Shown here: positions 1 to 6,626 of the stretch, piece by piece | Layout: each line of letters begins with the position of its first letter | How positions within the stretch are numbered: the first letter of the stretch is position 1 | Origin: Firmicutes bacterium UBA5493 | GTDB taxonomy: Bacteria > Bacillota > Limnochordia > Darwinibacteriales > Darwinibacteriaceae | DNA: 23,187 nucleotides | Assembly: GCA_002424045.1 (NCBI GenBank) | Contig: DIPH01000020.1 | Span: forward strand, 144,435-167,621 | Direction of reading: 5' to 3' | Made by a program: the position numbers and the translations under genes | The notes under the pieces: model-generated | What the model was told of the DNA's origin: nothing | Database searches by the model: none | Seen by the model: only the letters and a program-made list of their open reading frames with translations

Positions 1-294
1 CGCCTGGCCACAGAAGTACCCTTGAGAATCATGGAAGTCTCTTTAGAAGTTTTGACTCTAGCCAAAGAAATGGCATTCCATGGTAACAAAAACGCCCTAA
101 GTGATGCTGGAGTTGCAGGTCTTTTGGGTGTAGCTGCATGCAGGGGAGCATCTTATAATGTACTTATAAATCTTCCGGGCTTGAAGGATGAAGAGTTTGT
201 ATCCTCCACCAAGAAACGCCTCGGGGAGCTGCTGAACGAGGTCGACGATCTCGAACAGACAATTGGCGAGCATGTTCGAGGAGCTCTGAGCTAA
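1..294 (+). CDS. Formimidoyl-/methenyl-tetrahydrofolate cyclodeaminase-like protein, C-terminal part
   Basis: The reading frame is open from the first base, so the gene begins outside the window and only about 97 C-terminal residues are seen. They carry the sequence style of the FTCD cyclodeaminase/FchA family: a run ATEVPLRIME, then AKEMAFHGNKNALSDAGVA and a helix-rich tail ending ...EHVRGALS. This family converts one-carbon units on tetrahydrofolate (formimino-THF deamination or methenyl-THF cyclohydrolysis) in the cytoplasm. The NxxALSDAGVA segment is a conserved part of the active-site helix bundle. In Firmicutes such genes are often stand-alone, and whether this copy is fused to a formiminotransferase domain cannot be seen. 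An internal TTG at 22 is not needed as a start because the homology continues upstream of it. The next gene starts about 90 bases later with its own ribosome binding site. The family is fairly sure; the exact reaction is not. Confidence 0.8.
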   Translation, partial: RLATEVPLRIMEVSLEVLTLAKEMAFHGNKNALSDAGVAGLLGVAACRGASYNVLINLPGLKDEEFVSSTKKRLGELLNEVDDLEQTIGEHVRGALS

Positions 295-387
295 AGACCG
301 GAAAATTGCCTGAGGTTTCCATCGGAATGGGTGCGATTCCGCAAGGGGTCCGCACCCTCTTTGATCAATGTTGGGGAGTGGGATACA

Positions 388-810
388 GTGATTGTCCTAA
401 AGCACTACACACACGAACTCGATGAACTGGAACTAGGCAGTGGTTTTTTTGAGGGGTGGCCTAATCCACCGAGCGAAGAAATGCATAGGCGGATTTTGAA
501 GGAGAGCTATTTGGCACTGGTTGCAGTTGACACTGAAACGAACCAAGTTGTGGGTTTCGTTAACGCTATTAGCGATGGTGTCCTTTCAGCTTACATTCCT
601 CTTTTGGAGGTGTTGCCGGTTTATCGCAATCAGGGGATTGGAGCCAATCTGGTTCGAACCCTGTTAGACGAACTGCAAGATCTGTACATGATTGACTTAT
701 GCTGTGATCAAGAACTGCAGTCTTATTATGTCCAGCTGGGGATGATCAAATCCTACGGAATGATCTATCGGAATTATCGGGCTCAAAGTGGCAAATCCCC
801 TTCCAAATGA
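388..810 (+). CDS. GNAT-family N-acetyltransferase
   Basis: This is a small protein of about 140 residues with the GNAT fold signature. A central strand (LLEVLPVYRN) leads into the acetyl-CoA pyrophosphate loop QGIG at about residues 82-85, followed by the helix ANLVRTLLDEL and a C-terminal YYVQLGM segment typical of the last GNAT helix. It should transfer an acyl group from acetyl-CoA to an amine; the substrate cannot be read from sequence. The frame is open from GTG 331, but I chose GTG 388 because a purine-rich GGGGAGTGGG lies 5-15 bases upstream and the GNAT first strand (VIVLKHYT) starts there. The gene follows the cyclodeaminase after a 93-base gap with no clear terminator, so it may be co-transcribed. 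The family is confident; the start is moderately so. Confidence 0.75.
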   Translation: MIVLKHYTHELDELELGSGFFEGWPNPPSEEMHRRILKESYLALVAVDTETNQVVGFVNAISDGVLSAYIPLLEVLPVYRNQGIGANLVRTLLDELQDLYMIDLCCDQELQSYYVQLGMIKSYGMIYRNYRAQSGKSPSK

Positions 811-847
811 ACAAAAAGTTAGGCTCGCAACAGGCTGTCAGGGGAGT

Positions 848-867
848 GCCATGCTTGACAGCATGGC
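848..867. repeat. Perfect inverted repeat bracketing the tyrS -35 box
   Basis: GCCATGC (848-854) and GCATGGC (861-867) form a perfect 7-bp inverted repeat. The six bases between the arms are exactly the TTGACA -35 hexamer. It could be an operator for a regulator that competes with RNA polymerase, or a hairpin ending transcription of the upstream GNAT gene, although no T-tract follows it. Function is inferred; the symmetry is plain in the sequence. Confidence 0.5.
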
Positions 868-884
868 GCGTACTGTGGTAGAAT
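855..884 (+). promoter_or_regulatory. Sigma-A type promoter of the tyrS T-box transcript
   Basis: A consensus -35 TTGACA (855-860) is separated by 18 bases from the -10 TAGAAT (879-884, five of six consensus). Transcription should begin near 890-892, just before the T-box leader. The position fits a riboswitch leader of about 300 nt. Confidence 0.8.
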
Positions 885-890
885 TTGATC

Positions 891-1195
891 CAATAAACGT
901 TCACTCTCACTGGGCAATGAAGGAATAAGTAGCGAGCCATGGGTATTTAGAGAGCAGGCTGGTTGGTGCAAAGTCTGTAGAACATGGTTTGGAAGGTTTC
1001 GACCATCCTAAGCGAATTACACTCTGGAGCTTGAGCAGACATCGCGACTGGCCTGAACTGTTTCGAGATGCAAGCTGCTTCGGACACCATCCGTTATCAT
1101 GGCGAAGGCAGCTCTTTTTAAACCAAGAGCTCGCGAATTAAGGTGGTACCACGGGTTCTCTCGTCCTTTAGGGATAGGGAGAATTCTTATTTTAA
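891..1195 (+). ncRNA. Tyrosine T-box riboswitch leader
   Basis: This is the untranslated leader of tyrS, which senses uncharged tRNA-Tyr and controls termination. The T-box strand AAGGTGGTACCACGGG at about 1140-1155 is the hallmark sequence whose bulge pairs with the tRNA acceptor end. Stem I spans roughly 950-1035 and includes the familiar GGTTGGTGCAAAG segment. A specifier region GCGAATTACACTC lies near 1012-1024, and the tyrosine codon TAC at 1018-1020, followed by A, is the best specifier reading. A stem III candidate pairs AGCTGC..TTCG (about 1070) with CGAA..GCAGCT (about 1113-1122). The following gene encodes tyrosyl-tRNA synthetase, which agrees with a Tyr specifier. T-box RNAs are almost restricted to Firmicutes and a few other Gram-positive groups, so this is strong evidence for lineage. 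Confidence 0.93.
1154..1193 (+). terminator. T-box regulated intrinsic terminator
   Basis: GGTTCTCTCGTCC (1154-1166) can pair with the GGATAGGGAGAATTC region (1172-1185), followed by TTATTTT. The 5' arm directly follows the T-box sequence, so antiterminator and terminator are mutually exclusive, as in known T-boxes. The T-tract is short and interrupted. Confidence 0.7.
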
Positions 1196-1207
1196 GGGGG
1201 AATTCTC

Positions 1208-2437
1208 ATGGCAAATGCATTTGATGTGTTGGAAGAGCGAGGTTTCATTGAACAGGGAACACATCCCGAAGAGCTTAGGGAGCTTTTGGGTAAGGAGTCG
1301 GTCACGTTTTATATTGGTTTCGATGCCACCGCATCAAGTCTAACCATGGGCCATTTGATTCCACTCATGAGCATGCTACACCTCTACAGGGCCGGACATC
1401 GCCCCATATTTCTTTTGGGCGGAGGCACCACCATGATTGGTGACCCTTCGGGTAAGTCTGACATGCGCCAAATGCTCACCATCGACACCATCAATAACAA
1501 TGTGGAGAGTTTTCGGAGACAATTCTCTAAGTTCGTAAACTTTGATGACGGCTCCGCTATTCTCGAAAACAACGCTAATTGGCTGTTGGACTTGAATTTC
1601 ATGGAATTTATGCGGGAGGTGGGTAGACACTTCTCTGTTAATCGCATGCTCACCATGGAGGCGTACAAGTCACGACTGGAATCGGGCCTCACCTTCCTAG
1701 AGTTTAGCTACCTGCTCATTCAATCCTACGACTACCTTGAGCTGTTCCGCCGTCACAACTGCCGGTTACAAATGGGAGGCAATGACCAATGGTCCAACAT
1801 TATTGGCGGGTACGAACTGGTCCGTAAAGTAGAAGGAGAGCCTGTGTATGGCCTTACGTTAAAGCTCCTCACCACAAGTGCTGGAACGAAAATGGGCAAG
1901 ACGGAGGCCGGTACCATATGGCTTGATAGTGAACGAACCAGTGCTTATGACTTTTACCAATACCTGCGAAACGTGGATGATGCTGACGTAGAGCGCATGC
2001 TCGCTCTCCTGACGTTTTTGCCCATGAAAGAAGTGTGCCGCTTAGGTGCTCTTGAAGGTTCCGAAATCAACCAGGCCAAAGAGGTTCTGGCCTTTGAAGT
2101 CACGAAATTCGTACACGGTGAGGAGGAAGCTAACAAGGCTGAAGCTACCGCTAAAGCACTCTTCGGTGGTGGTGGCGTCGATGAAAATATGCCATCGACT
2201 ACTCTGCCTAGAGCAAACTTTGACGATGGGATGGACATTTTGAGTTTGCTCACAGAAACCGGTTTGGCTTCAAGTCGCAGTGAGGGGCGTCGCTTGGTGC
2301 AACAAGGAGGCGTAGCCTTAGGAGATGGGCGAATGGAGGACATTGACTACTTGGTGACCATGCAGGATTTTTCAGGTGATGAATTAATCATCCGCAAGGG
2401 GAAAAAAGTCTACCACCGAGTGGTGTTAGAACAATAG
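1208..2437 (+). CDS. tyrS: Tyrosyl-tRNA synthetase
   Basis: This cytoplasmic class I aminoacyl-tRNA synthetase joins tyrosine to tRNA-Tyr. The 409 residues match the usual TyrRS length. In order they show the nucleotide-binding Rossmann fold with FYIGFDATASSLTMGHL (HIGH region at residues 46-49), GGGTTMIGDPSGKSDMR, the tyrosine pocket motif QMGGNDQWSNI, the KMSKS equivalent KMGKT at 228-232, and a C-terminal S4 RNA-binding domain from about residue 345 (LLTETGLASSRSEGRRLVQQGGV). The ATG at 1208 follows AAGGGGG with a 7-base gap. Expression is controlled by the T-box just upstream, and a strong intrinsic terminator follows 11 bases after the stop, so this is a single-gene unit. One oddity is that the first His of the HIGH motif is Thr here (TMGH). 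The KMGKT form resembles the KFGKT of the Bacillus TyrS subgroup. Confidence 0.97.
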   Translation: MANAFDVLEERGFIEQGTHPEELRELLGKESVTFYIGFDATASSLTMGHLIPLMSMLHLYRAGHRPIFLLGGGTTMIGDPSGKSDMRQMLTIDTINNNVESFRRQFSKFVNFDDGSAILENNANWLLDLNFMEFMREVGRHFSVNRMLTMEAYKSRLESGLTFLEFSYLLIQSYDYLELFRRHNCRLQMGGNDQWSNIIGGYELVRKVEGEPVYGLTLKLLTTSAGTKMGKTEAGTIWLDSERTSAYDFYQYLRNVDDADVERMLALLTFLPMKEVCRLGALEGSEINQAKEVLAFEVTKFVHGEEEANKAEATAKALFGGGGVDENMPSTTLPRANFDDGMDILSLLTETGLASSRSEGRRLVQQGGVALGDGRMEDIDYLVTMQDFSGDELIIRKGKKVYHRVVLEQ

Positions 2438-2448
2438 AAAAACGGACG

Positions 2449-2479
2449 AAAAAGCTAGGCTACCCCTAGCTTTTTTTCT
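2449..2479 (+). terminator. Intrinsic terminator of tyrS
   Basis: AAAAAGCTAGG (2449-2459) and CCTAGCTTTTT (2465-2475) form a perfect 11-bp stem with a 5-base loop, and the T-run continues to 2477. This is a textbook Rho-independent terminator. The A-tract makes it potentially active in both directions. Confidence 0.92.
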
Positions 2480-2507
2480 TGACCAAAAAATAGTTTTCGT
2501 GTAAAAT
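2479..2507 (+). promoter_or_regulatory. Promoter of the marR-ABC exporter operon
   Basis: -35 TTGACC (2479-2484) and -10 TAAAAT (2502-2507) are 17 bases apart. The -35 begins in the tail of the tyrS terminator. Transcription would start near 2514, giving a leader of about 45 nt before the regulator gene. Confidence 0.78.
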
Positions 2508-2513
2508 AGTTTT
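2487..2513. repeat. Tandem 11-bp direct repeat over the -10 box
   Basis: AAAATAGTTTT occurs perfectly at 2487-2497 and again at 2503-2513, a 16-bp period. The flanks continue similarly (CGTGT and GTGT). The second copy covers the -10 hexamer and the likely start site, so a bound protein would block the promoter. This is a candidate regulator site; the repeat is seen, the role is inferred. Confidence 0.4.
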
Positions 2514-2523
2514 GTGTTTGTAA

Positions 2524-2542
2524 TTATTTGCTTGGTAAATAA
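2524..2542. promoter_or_regulatory. Candidate MarR operator (inverted repeat)
   Basis: TTATTT (2524-2529) and AAATAA (2537-2542) form a perfect 6-bp inverted repeat with a 7-base spacer. It lies between the predicted transcription start and the ribosome binding site of the MarR gene. MarR dimers commonly bind palindromes of about 16-20 bp beside their own promoters. The AT-rich composition makes chance symmetry possible. Confidence 0.3.
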
Positions 2543-2557
2543 AATGAGGTGAATGGA

Positions 2558-3037
2558 TTGGCCAATTCAGATCTAGTTATGGAGTTTGTGGAAATGCTAC
2601 ACGGACTTAGACATTATAAAGGGTGGTACCGTGGGCATCCCTTGCCCGTTCGAAAGAATGCTATGGTGCTCTTAATGTTTCTCCATCATCATCTTCCCAA
2701 GGACAGCCCGGGACTTCAGCCTTCGGAGCTGGGCGAGCTCTTGAAATTGACGCGCCCAACGGTAACGACTTTGGTTAACTCCCTTGAAGAACATAGTCTC
2801 GTAGAACGAATCAATGACGAGGAGGACCGTCGAGTCGTGTTCGTGAGACCAACAGAGCAGGGGCTGGCCTTGGTGCAACAAGCCAAGCAAGAGTTCGCCA
2901 GGAGCATTGAGGAGATCATGGATCATTTGGGGCCCGAAGACGGAAAAGAGTTGGTACGCATTACCCGAAGGGTACGTACGTTTTTGGAAAGCAGGCAGAA
3001 CGACCGAGATGGGGGCGGGCCCACATGTGGAGACTGA
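2558..3037 (+). CDS. MarR-family winged-helix transcriptional regulator
   Basis: This is a protein of about 159 residues with the MarR architecture: an N-terminal dimerisation helix, a helix-turn-helix at about residues 55-84 (PSELGELLKLTRPTVTTLVN), then a wing with the conserved DEEDRRV run near 87-93 and a long C-terminal dimerisation helix. Such proteins are usually repressors released by small aromatic or toxic ligands. It heads an operon with two exporter genes, and its 3' end overlaps the first exporter gene by 13 bases, so it most likely autoregulates and controls efflux. I prefer TTG 2558 because GAGGTGA (2546-2552) lies 5 bases upstream. GTG 2549, inside that element, is the alternative and would add three residues. 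The family is clear; the ligand is unknown. Confidence 0.88.
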   Translation: MANSDLVMEFVEMLHGLRHYKGWYRGHPLPVRKNAMVLLMFLHHHLPKDSPGLQPSELGELLKLTRPTVTTLVNSLEEHSLVERINDEEDRRVVFVRPTEQGLALVQQAKQEFARSIEEIMDHLGPEDGKELVRITRRVRTFLESRQNDRDGGGPTCGD

Positions 3038-4752
3038 GAACATACGTTAAGCCTTACCTTGCCACAATCGTCACAGTCATGGCCTTGGTATTTCTGGAGG
3101 TCATGGCTACGCTGAAGCTTCCCGACTTGATGAGTGATATTGTGGATCAGGGTATCGCTAGGGGTAATATCCCTCTAATTTGGAGCACTGGCGGGATCAT
3201 GCTCGCTGTGGCCCTCGCAGGAGTATTATGCGCCGTAGCGGGGAATTTTCTAGCGTCGAGAGCTTCAACCAGGTTCGGGCGGGACCTGCGCTTTGATATC
3301 TTCAGCAAAGTAGGCAAATTTGCTCCTCGGGAGTTTAACAAGTTCGGAACGGCATCCTTAATCACTCGTACAACCAACGATGTGCAACAGGTGCAACAGA
3401 TCTTCCATATGAGCATGAGGATGGCTATGCGAGCACCTTTAATGGCTGTTGGTGGTGTGTTAATGGTTGTGAGGAAGGATTCCAACCTGGCGTTGATTCT
3501 GCTTGGTTTGATTCCTGTCATCGGTCTGGTCATTACCTATGTCATTGTCAAAGGTGTGCCACTTTTCAAGAGTTTACAGAAGAAACTCGATCGACTTAAT
3601 TTGGTCTTGCGCGAACAACTCATGGGAGTTCGCGTCATCAGGGCCTTTGATAGGGGATCCCGCGAACAAGAGCGCTTTGATGATTCCAACCGCGACCTCA
3701 CCGAAACGGCCCTAAAGGTGAATCGTCTGATGGTAACTTTGCTACCCCTTTTGGGTTTGATCGTTAACTTCACCAACATCGTGATTATCTGGTTTGCAGC
3801 TAGACGGATCGATCTGGGTGCCATGCAAGTAGGCGATTTGATGGCCTTTTTGCAGTATACGATGCAAGTTTTCATGGCGGTGATGATGCTGTCGATGATC
3901 TTTGTGATGCTTCCCAGGGCATCGGCCTCCGCGGAGCGAATTATAGAGGTGTTGGACACCGAAGTTTCCATTACCGATCCTAAAGAGCCAGAAACCATAG
4001 AATCCAATCTCGGCATCGTTCGGTTTGAAGATGTGACCTTCAGTTATCCAGGCGCTGCTAAACCTGTCTTGAGTAATATTACCTTTACTGCCCATCCTGG
4101 GCAAACCACTGCCATCATCGGAGGAACGGGATCAGGCAAATCTACAATTCTGGACCTAATTCCGAGATTCCATGATCCAGAGGAAGGCCAGATTACTTTG
4201 GATGGGGTGGATATTAGGAGTCTAACACAACGAGAATTGCGTTCGCGGCTGGGCTATGTGCCGCAGAAGGCTGTGCTATTCTCAGGTACTGTGGCCTCGA
4301 ATATTCGAGGCGGTAAGCAGGATGCCACCGACGAAGAGGTCATGGAGGCGGCCCGTGTAGCTCAAGCGACGGAGTTCATTAAAGAACGGGACGATGGCTA
4401 TGAAAGTTATATTTCCCAAGGGGGAACCAATGTCTCCGGAGGGCAAAAGCAAAGACTGTCGATTGCTAGAGCTGTGGTTAGAAAGCCCAAAGTATACCTA
4501 CTCGATGACACCTTTTCGGCATTGGACTACAAGACTGATGCTCGTTTACGCACGGATTTAGCCAAGTCTGCAGAAAATGCCACCATTATTGTGGTCGCTC
4601 AACGTGTGAGTACAATTTTCCATGCTGATCAAATCATCGTCCTTGATGAGGGCAAAATTGTGGGGCAGGGAACCCACGAAACCCTTTCAAGAGACTGTGC
4701 AGTTTATCAAGAAATTGTGGCTTCCCAATTTGGAGAGGAGGCTGTTTCATGA
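3025..4752 (+). CDS. ABC exporter half-transporter, degenerate-site subunit
   Basis: This 575-residue ABC exporter half has six membrane helices in roughly residues 1-300 and a C-terminal nucleotide-binding domain. Walker A is GGTGSGKST (366-374), the signature is VSGGQ (470-474) and Walker B is VYLLDD (490-495). Position 495, normally the catalytic glutamate, is Asp, and the switch-loop His is Gln (526, VVAQRVST). Those changes are the hallmark of the inactive-site subunit in heterodimeric exporters such as TM287/288 and BmrCD. The intact VSGGQ should complete the active site of the partner encoded next. It probably exports drugs or lipids across the cytoplasmic membrane. The ATG overlaps the MarR gene by 13 bases and follows a G-rich stretch, and the stop overlaps the next start in ATGA, indicating translational coupling. 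Confidence 0.93.
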   Translation: MWRLRTYVKPYLATIVTVMALVFLEVMATLKLPDLMSDIVDQGIARGNIPLIWSTGGIMLAVALAGVLCAVAGNFLASRASTRFGRDLRFDIFSKVGKFAPREFNKFGTASLITRTTNDVQQVQQIFHMSMRMAMRAPLMAVGGVLMVVRKDSNLALILLGLIPVIGLVITYVIVKGVPLFKSLQKKLDRLNLVLREQLMGVRVIRAFDRGSREQERFDDSNRDLTETALKVNRLMVTLLPLLGLIVNFTNIVIIWFAARRIDLGAMQVGDLMAFLQYTMQVFMAVMMLSMIFVMLPRASASAERIIEVLDTEVSITDPKEPETIESNLGIVRFEDVTFSYPGAAKPVLSNITFTAHPGQTTAIIGGTGSGKSTILDLIPRFHDPEEGQITLDGVDIRSLTQRELRSRLGYVPQKAVLFSGTVASNIRGGKQDATDEEVMEAARVAQATEFIKERDDGYESYISQGGTNVSGGQKQRLSIARAVVRKPKVYLLDDTFSALDYKTDARLRTDLAKSAENATIIVVAQRVSTIFHADQIIVLDEGKIVGQGTHETLSRDCAVYQEIVASQFGEEAVS

Positions 4753-6611
4753 GTAAAGAGACCGAAAAAAGAGGACCCAAGGGTGGGGGCGGCGGATTTG
4801 GACCCCGTGGTATAGGGCGACCCGTAGACAAGGCTAAAGATTTCAAGGGAACGCTGAAACGCCTTGCACGCTATATGGGACAGTATAGATGGAGTTTGGT
4901 CATCGTCTTTATGGCAACACTCCTCAGTACCCTCTTTAGCATCCTAAGCCCGAAGATTCTGGGCCAAGCCACTACCGTTTTGTTTGACGGGATGCTCAGT
5001 AAGCTAGAGGGTTTGCCTAACGCAGGCGTGGATCTTGCCGCCATAGGGCGAATTCTCCTTGTCTTGAGCAGTGTGTATGTGCTTAGCGCGATTTTTAGCT
5101 ATATTCAGCAGACCGTCATGGTAAATGTGGCCCAGAAGACTGTGTACAATATGAGAAAGGACATCAACCAAAAGTTGGCTCGGTTACCCTTGAAGTACTA
5201 TGACACGACATCCCATGGCGATACACTGAGCCGGTTTACAAACGATGTAGATGTCATCAGCCAGAGTCTACAACAAAGTGTCATTGAGATGATGTCCTCG
5301 CTAATTAGCATTATTGGTGTTACAATTATGATGTTGACCATTAGTCCTATCCTTACACTCCTTACTGCGGGAATGCTGCCCTTAAGCGCAGGGATCAGCG
5401 CGTTTATTGCCTCACGTTCGCAGAAGTTCTTTGTCAGGCAACAGAATATTCTCGGACAGCTCAATGGACATGTGGAAGAAACCTTCACAGGGCACACTAT
5501 TGTTAAGGCCTATGGTTTGGAGCATGAAGCGGAGGAAGCCTTCAAAGAAGTCAACGAAGAACTCTATGCCAATGGATGGAAAGCCCAATTTGTATCGGGA
5601 ACCATCATGCCCCTAATTCGCTTTGTGGGCAATATCGGTTATGTAGTGATTGCAGTTGTGGGCGGCGTTTTTGTTACCCAGGGAACGATAACGATAGGTA
5701 ACGTGCAGGCATTCATGCAGTATTCGCGGCAGTTTGGCATGCCCATTACGCAGCTTGCCAGTATCGCCAACATCCTCCAATCGACAGTGGCAGCGGCTGA
5801 GCGCGTTTTTGAGCTCTTGGATGAAGAAGAAGAAGCAGCGGATGCACCTGACGCCAAAGCCTTGCATGAACCCAAGGGCAAAATCGGCCTTCATGGCGTG
5901 AGCTTTGGTTATGATGCAGACAAACCTGTACTCAAGGACCTAAATCTTGATGTGCATCCTGATCAGCTGATTGCCATTGTGGGACCAACAGGTGCCGGTA
6001 AAACGACTCTGGTGAATTTGTTGATGCGGTTTTACGATGTGAAACAGGGTACCATTACCTTTGACGATCACAATATCCTCGACCTCACGCGGAGTAATCT
6101 GCGCACCATGTTTGGAATGGTGTTGCAGGATACCTGGTTGTTTGAAGGAAGTATCAAAGAGAATATTGCCTACGGCCGGGAGGGCGCTTCGGACGAGGAA
6201 ATCTTCGAGGCAGCTAAAGCCGCCCATGTCGATCATTTTATCCGCACCTTACCTCAGGGATATGATACTGTTCTGACGGAAGATGCTTCCAGCATCTCTC
6301 AGGGTCAACGGCAGCTGTTGACGATTGCCAGGGCGATTTTGGCTGACCCTGTTGTGCTCATCCTTGACGAAGCTACAAGTTCTGTGGACACCCGTACCGA
6401 GCGCTTGATTCAAGAGGCCATGGCTCGACTAATGGAAGGGCGAACAAGTTTTGTGATAGCCCACCGCCTGTCCACAATTTTGGACGCGGATCAGATCTTG
6501 GTCATGAACCATGGTGAAATTATAGAACAGGGAACCCATCAAGAGTTGCTTGAGCAGAAGGGTTTTTATGCCGAACTGTATAACAGTCAGTTTGTGGCGG
6601 CGTTGGCTTAG
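4749..6611 (+). CDS. ABC exporter half-transporter, catalytic-site subunit
   Basis: This 620-residue partner of the preceding ABC subunit has a Gly/Pro/Arg-rich N-terminal extension (about residues 8-27), as is common in this branch. Six transmembrane helices follow to about residue 340, then the nucleotide-binding domain. Walker A is GPTGAGKTT (412-420), Walker B is VVLILDEATSSVD with D540 and the catalytic E541 present, and the switch His is present (572, IAHRLST). Its signature motif is altered to SQGQ (517-520), where LSGGQ is expected. So this subunit supplies the hydrolytic residues and the partner supplies the intact signature, giving one active and one degenerate ATP site. It starts on the ATG of an ATGA overlap with the upstream gene. 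The order MarR-ABC-ABC suggests an inducible multidrug exporter; the substrate is not visible. Confidence 0.93.
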   Translation: MSKETEKRGPKGGGGGFGPRGIGRPVDKAKDFKGTLKRLARYMGQYRWSLVIVFMATLLSTLFSILSPKILGQATTVLFDGMLSKLEGLPNAGVDLAAIGRILLVLSSVYVLSAIFSYIQQTVMVNVAQKTVYNMRKDINQKLARLPLKYYDTTSHGDTLSRFTNDVDVISQSLQQSVIEMMSSLISIIGVTIMMLTISPILTLLTAGMLPLSAGISAFIASRSQKFFVRQQNILGQLNGHVEETFTGHTIVKAYGLEHEAEEAFKEVNEELYANGWKAQFVSGTIMPLIRFVGNIGYVVIAVVGGVFVTQGTITIGNVQAFMQYSRQFGMPITQLASIANILQSTVAAAERVFELLDEEEEAADAPDAKALHEPKGKIGLHGVSFGYDADKPVLKDLNLDVHPDQLIAIVGPTGAGKTTLVNLLMRFYDVKQGTITFDDHNILDLTRSNLRTMFGMVLQDTWLFEGSIKENIAYGREGASDEEIFEAAKAAHVDHFIRTLPQGYDTVLTEDASSISQGQRQLLTIARAILADPVVLILDEATSSVDTRTERLIQEAMARLMEGRTSFVIAHRLSTILDADQILVMNHGEIIEQGTHQELLEQKGFYAELYNSQFVAALA

Positions 6612-6626
6612 AGACGGGGTGTGGTT

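Noticed and set aside
299..320. GGAAA/TTTCC inverted repeat between the cyclodeaminase and GNAT genes
   Set aside because: Only 5 bp with an 11-base loop and no T-run, too weak for a terminator call.
1143..1343. 66-codon open frame starting inside the T-box
   Set aside because: It begins within the T-box/terminator hairpin and overlaps tyrS out of frame; the region is explained by the riboswitch.
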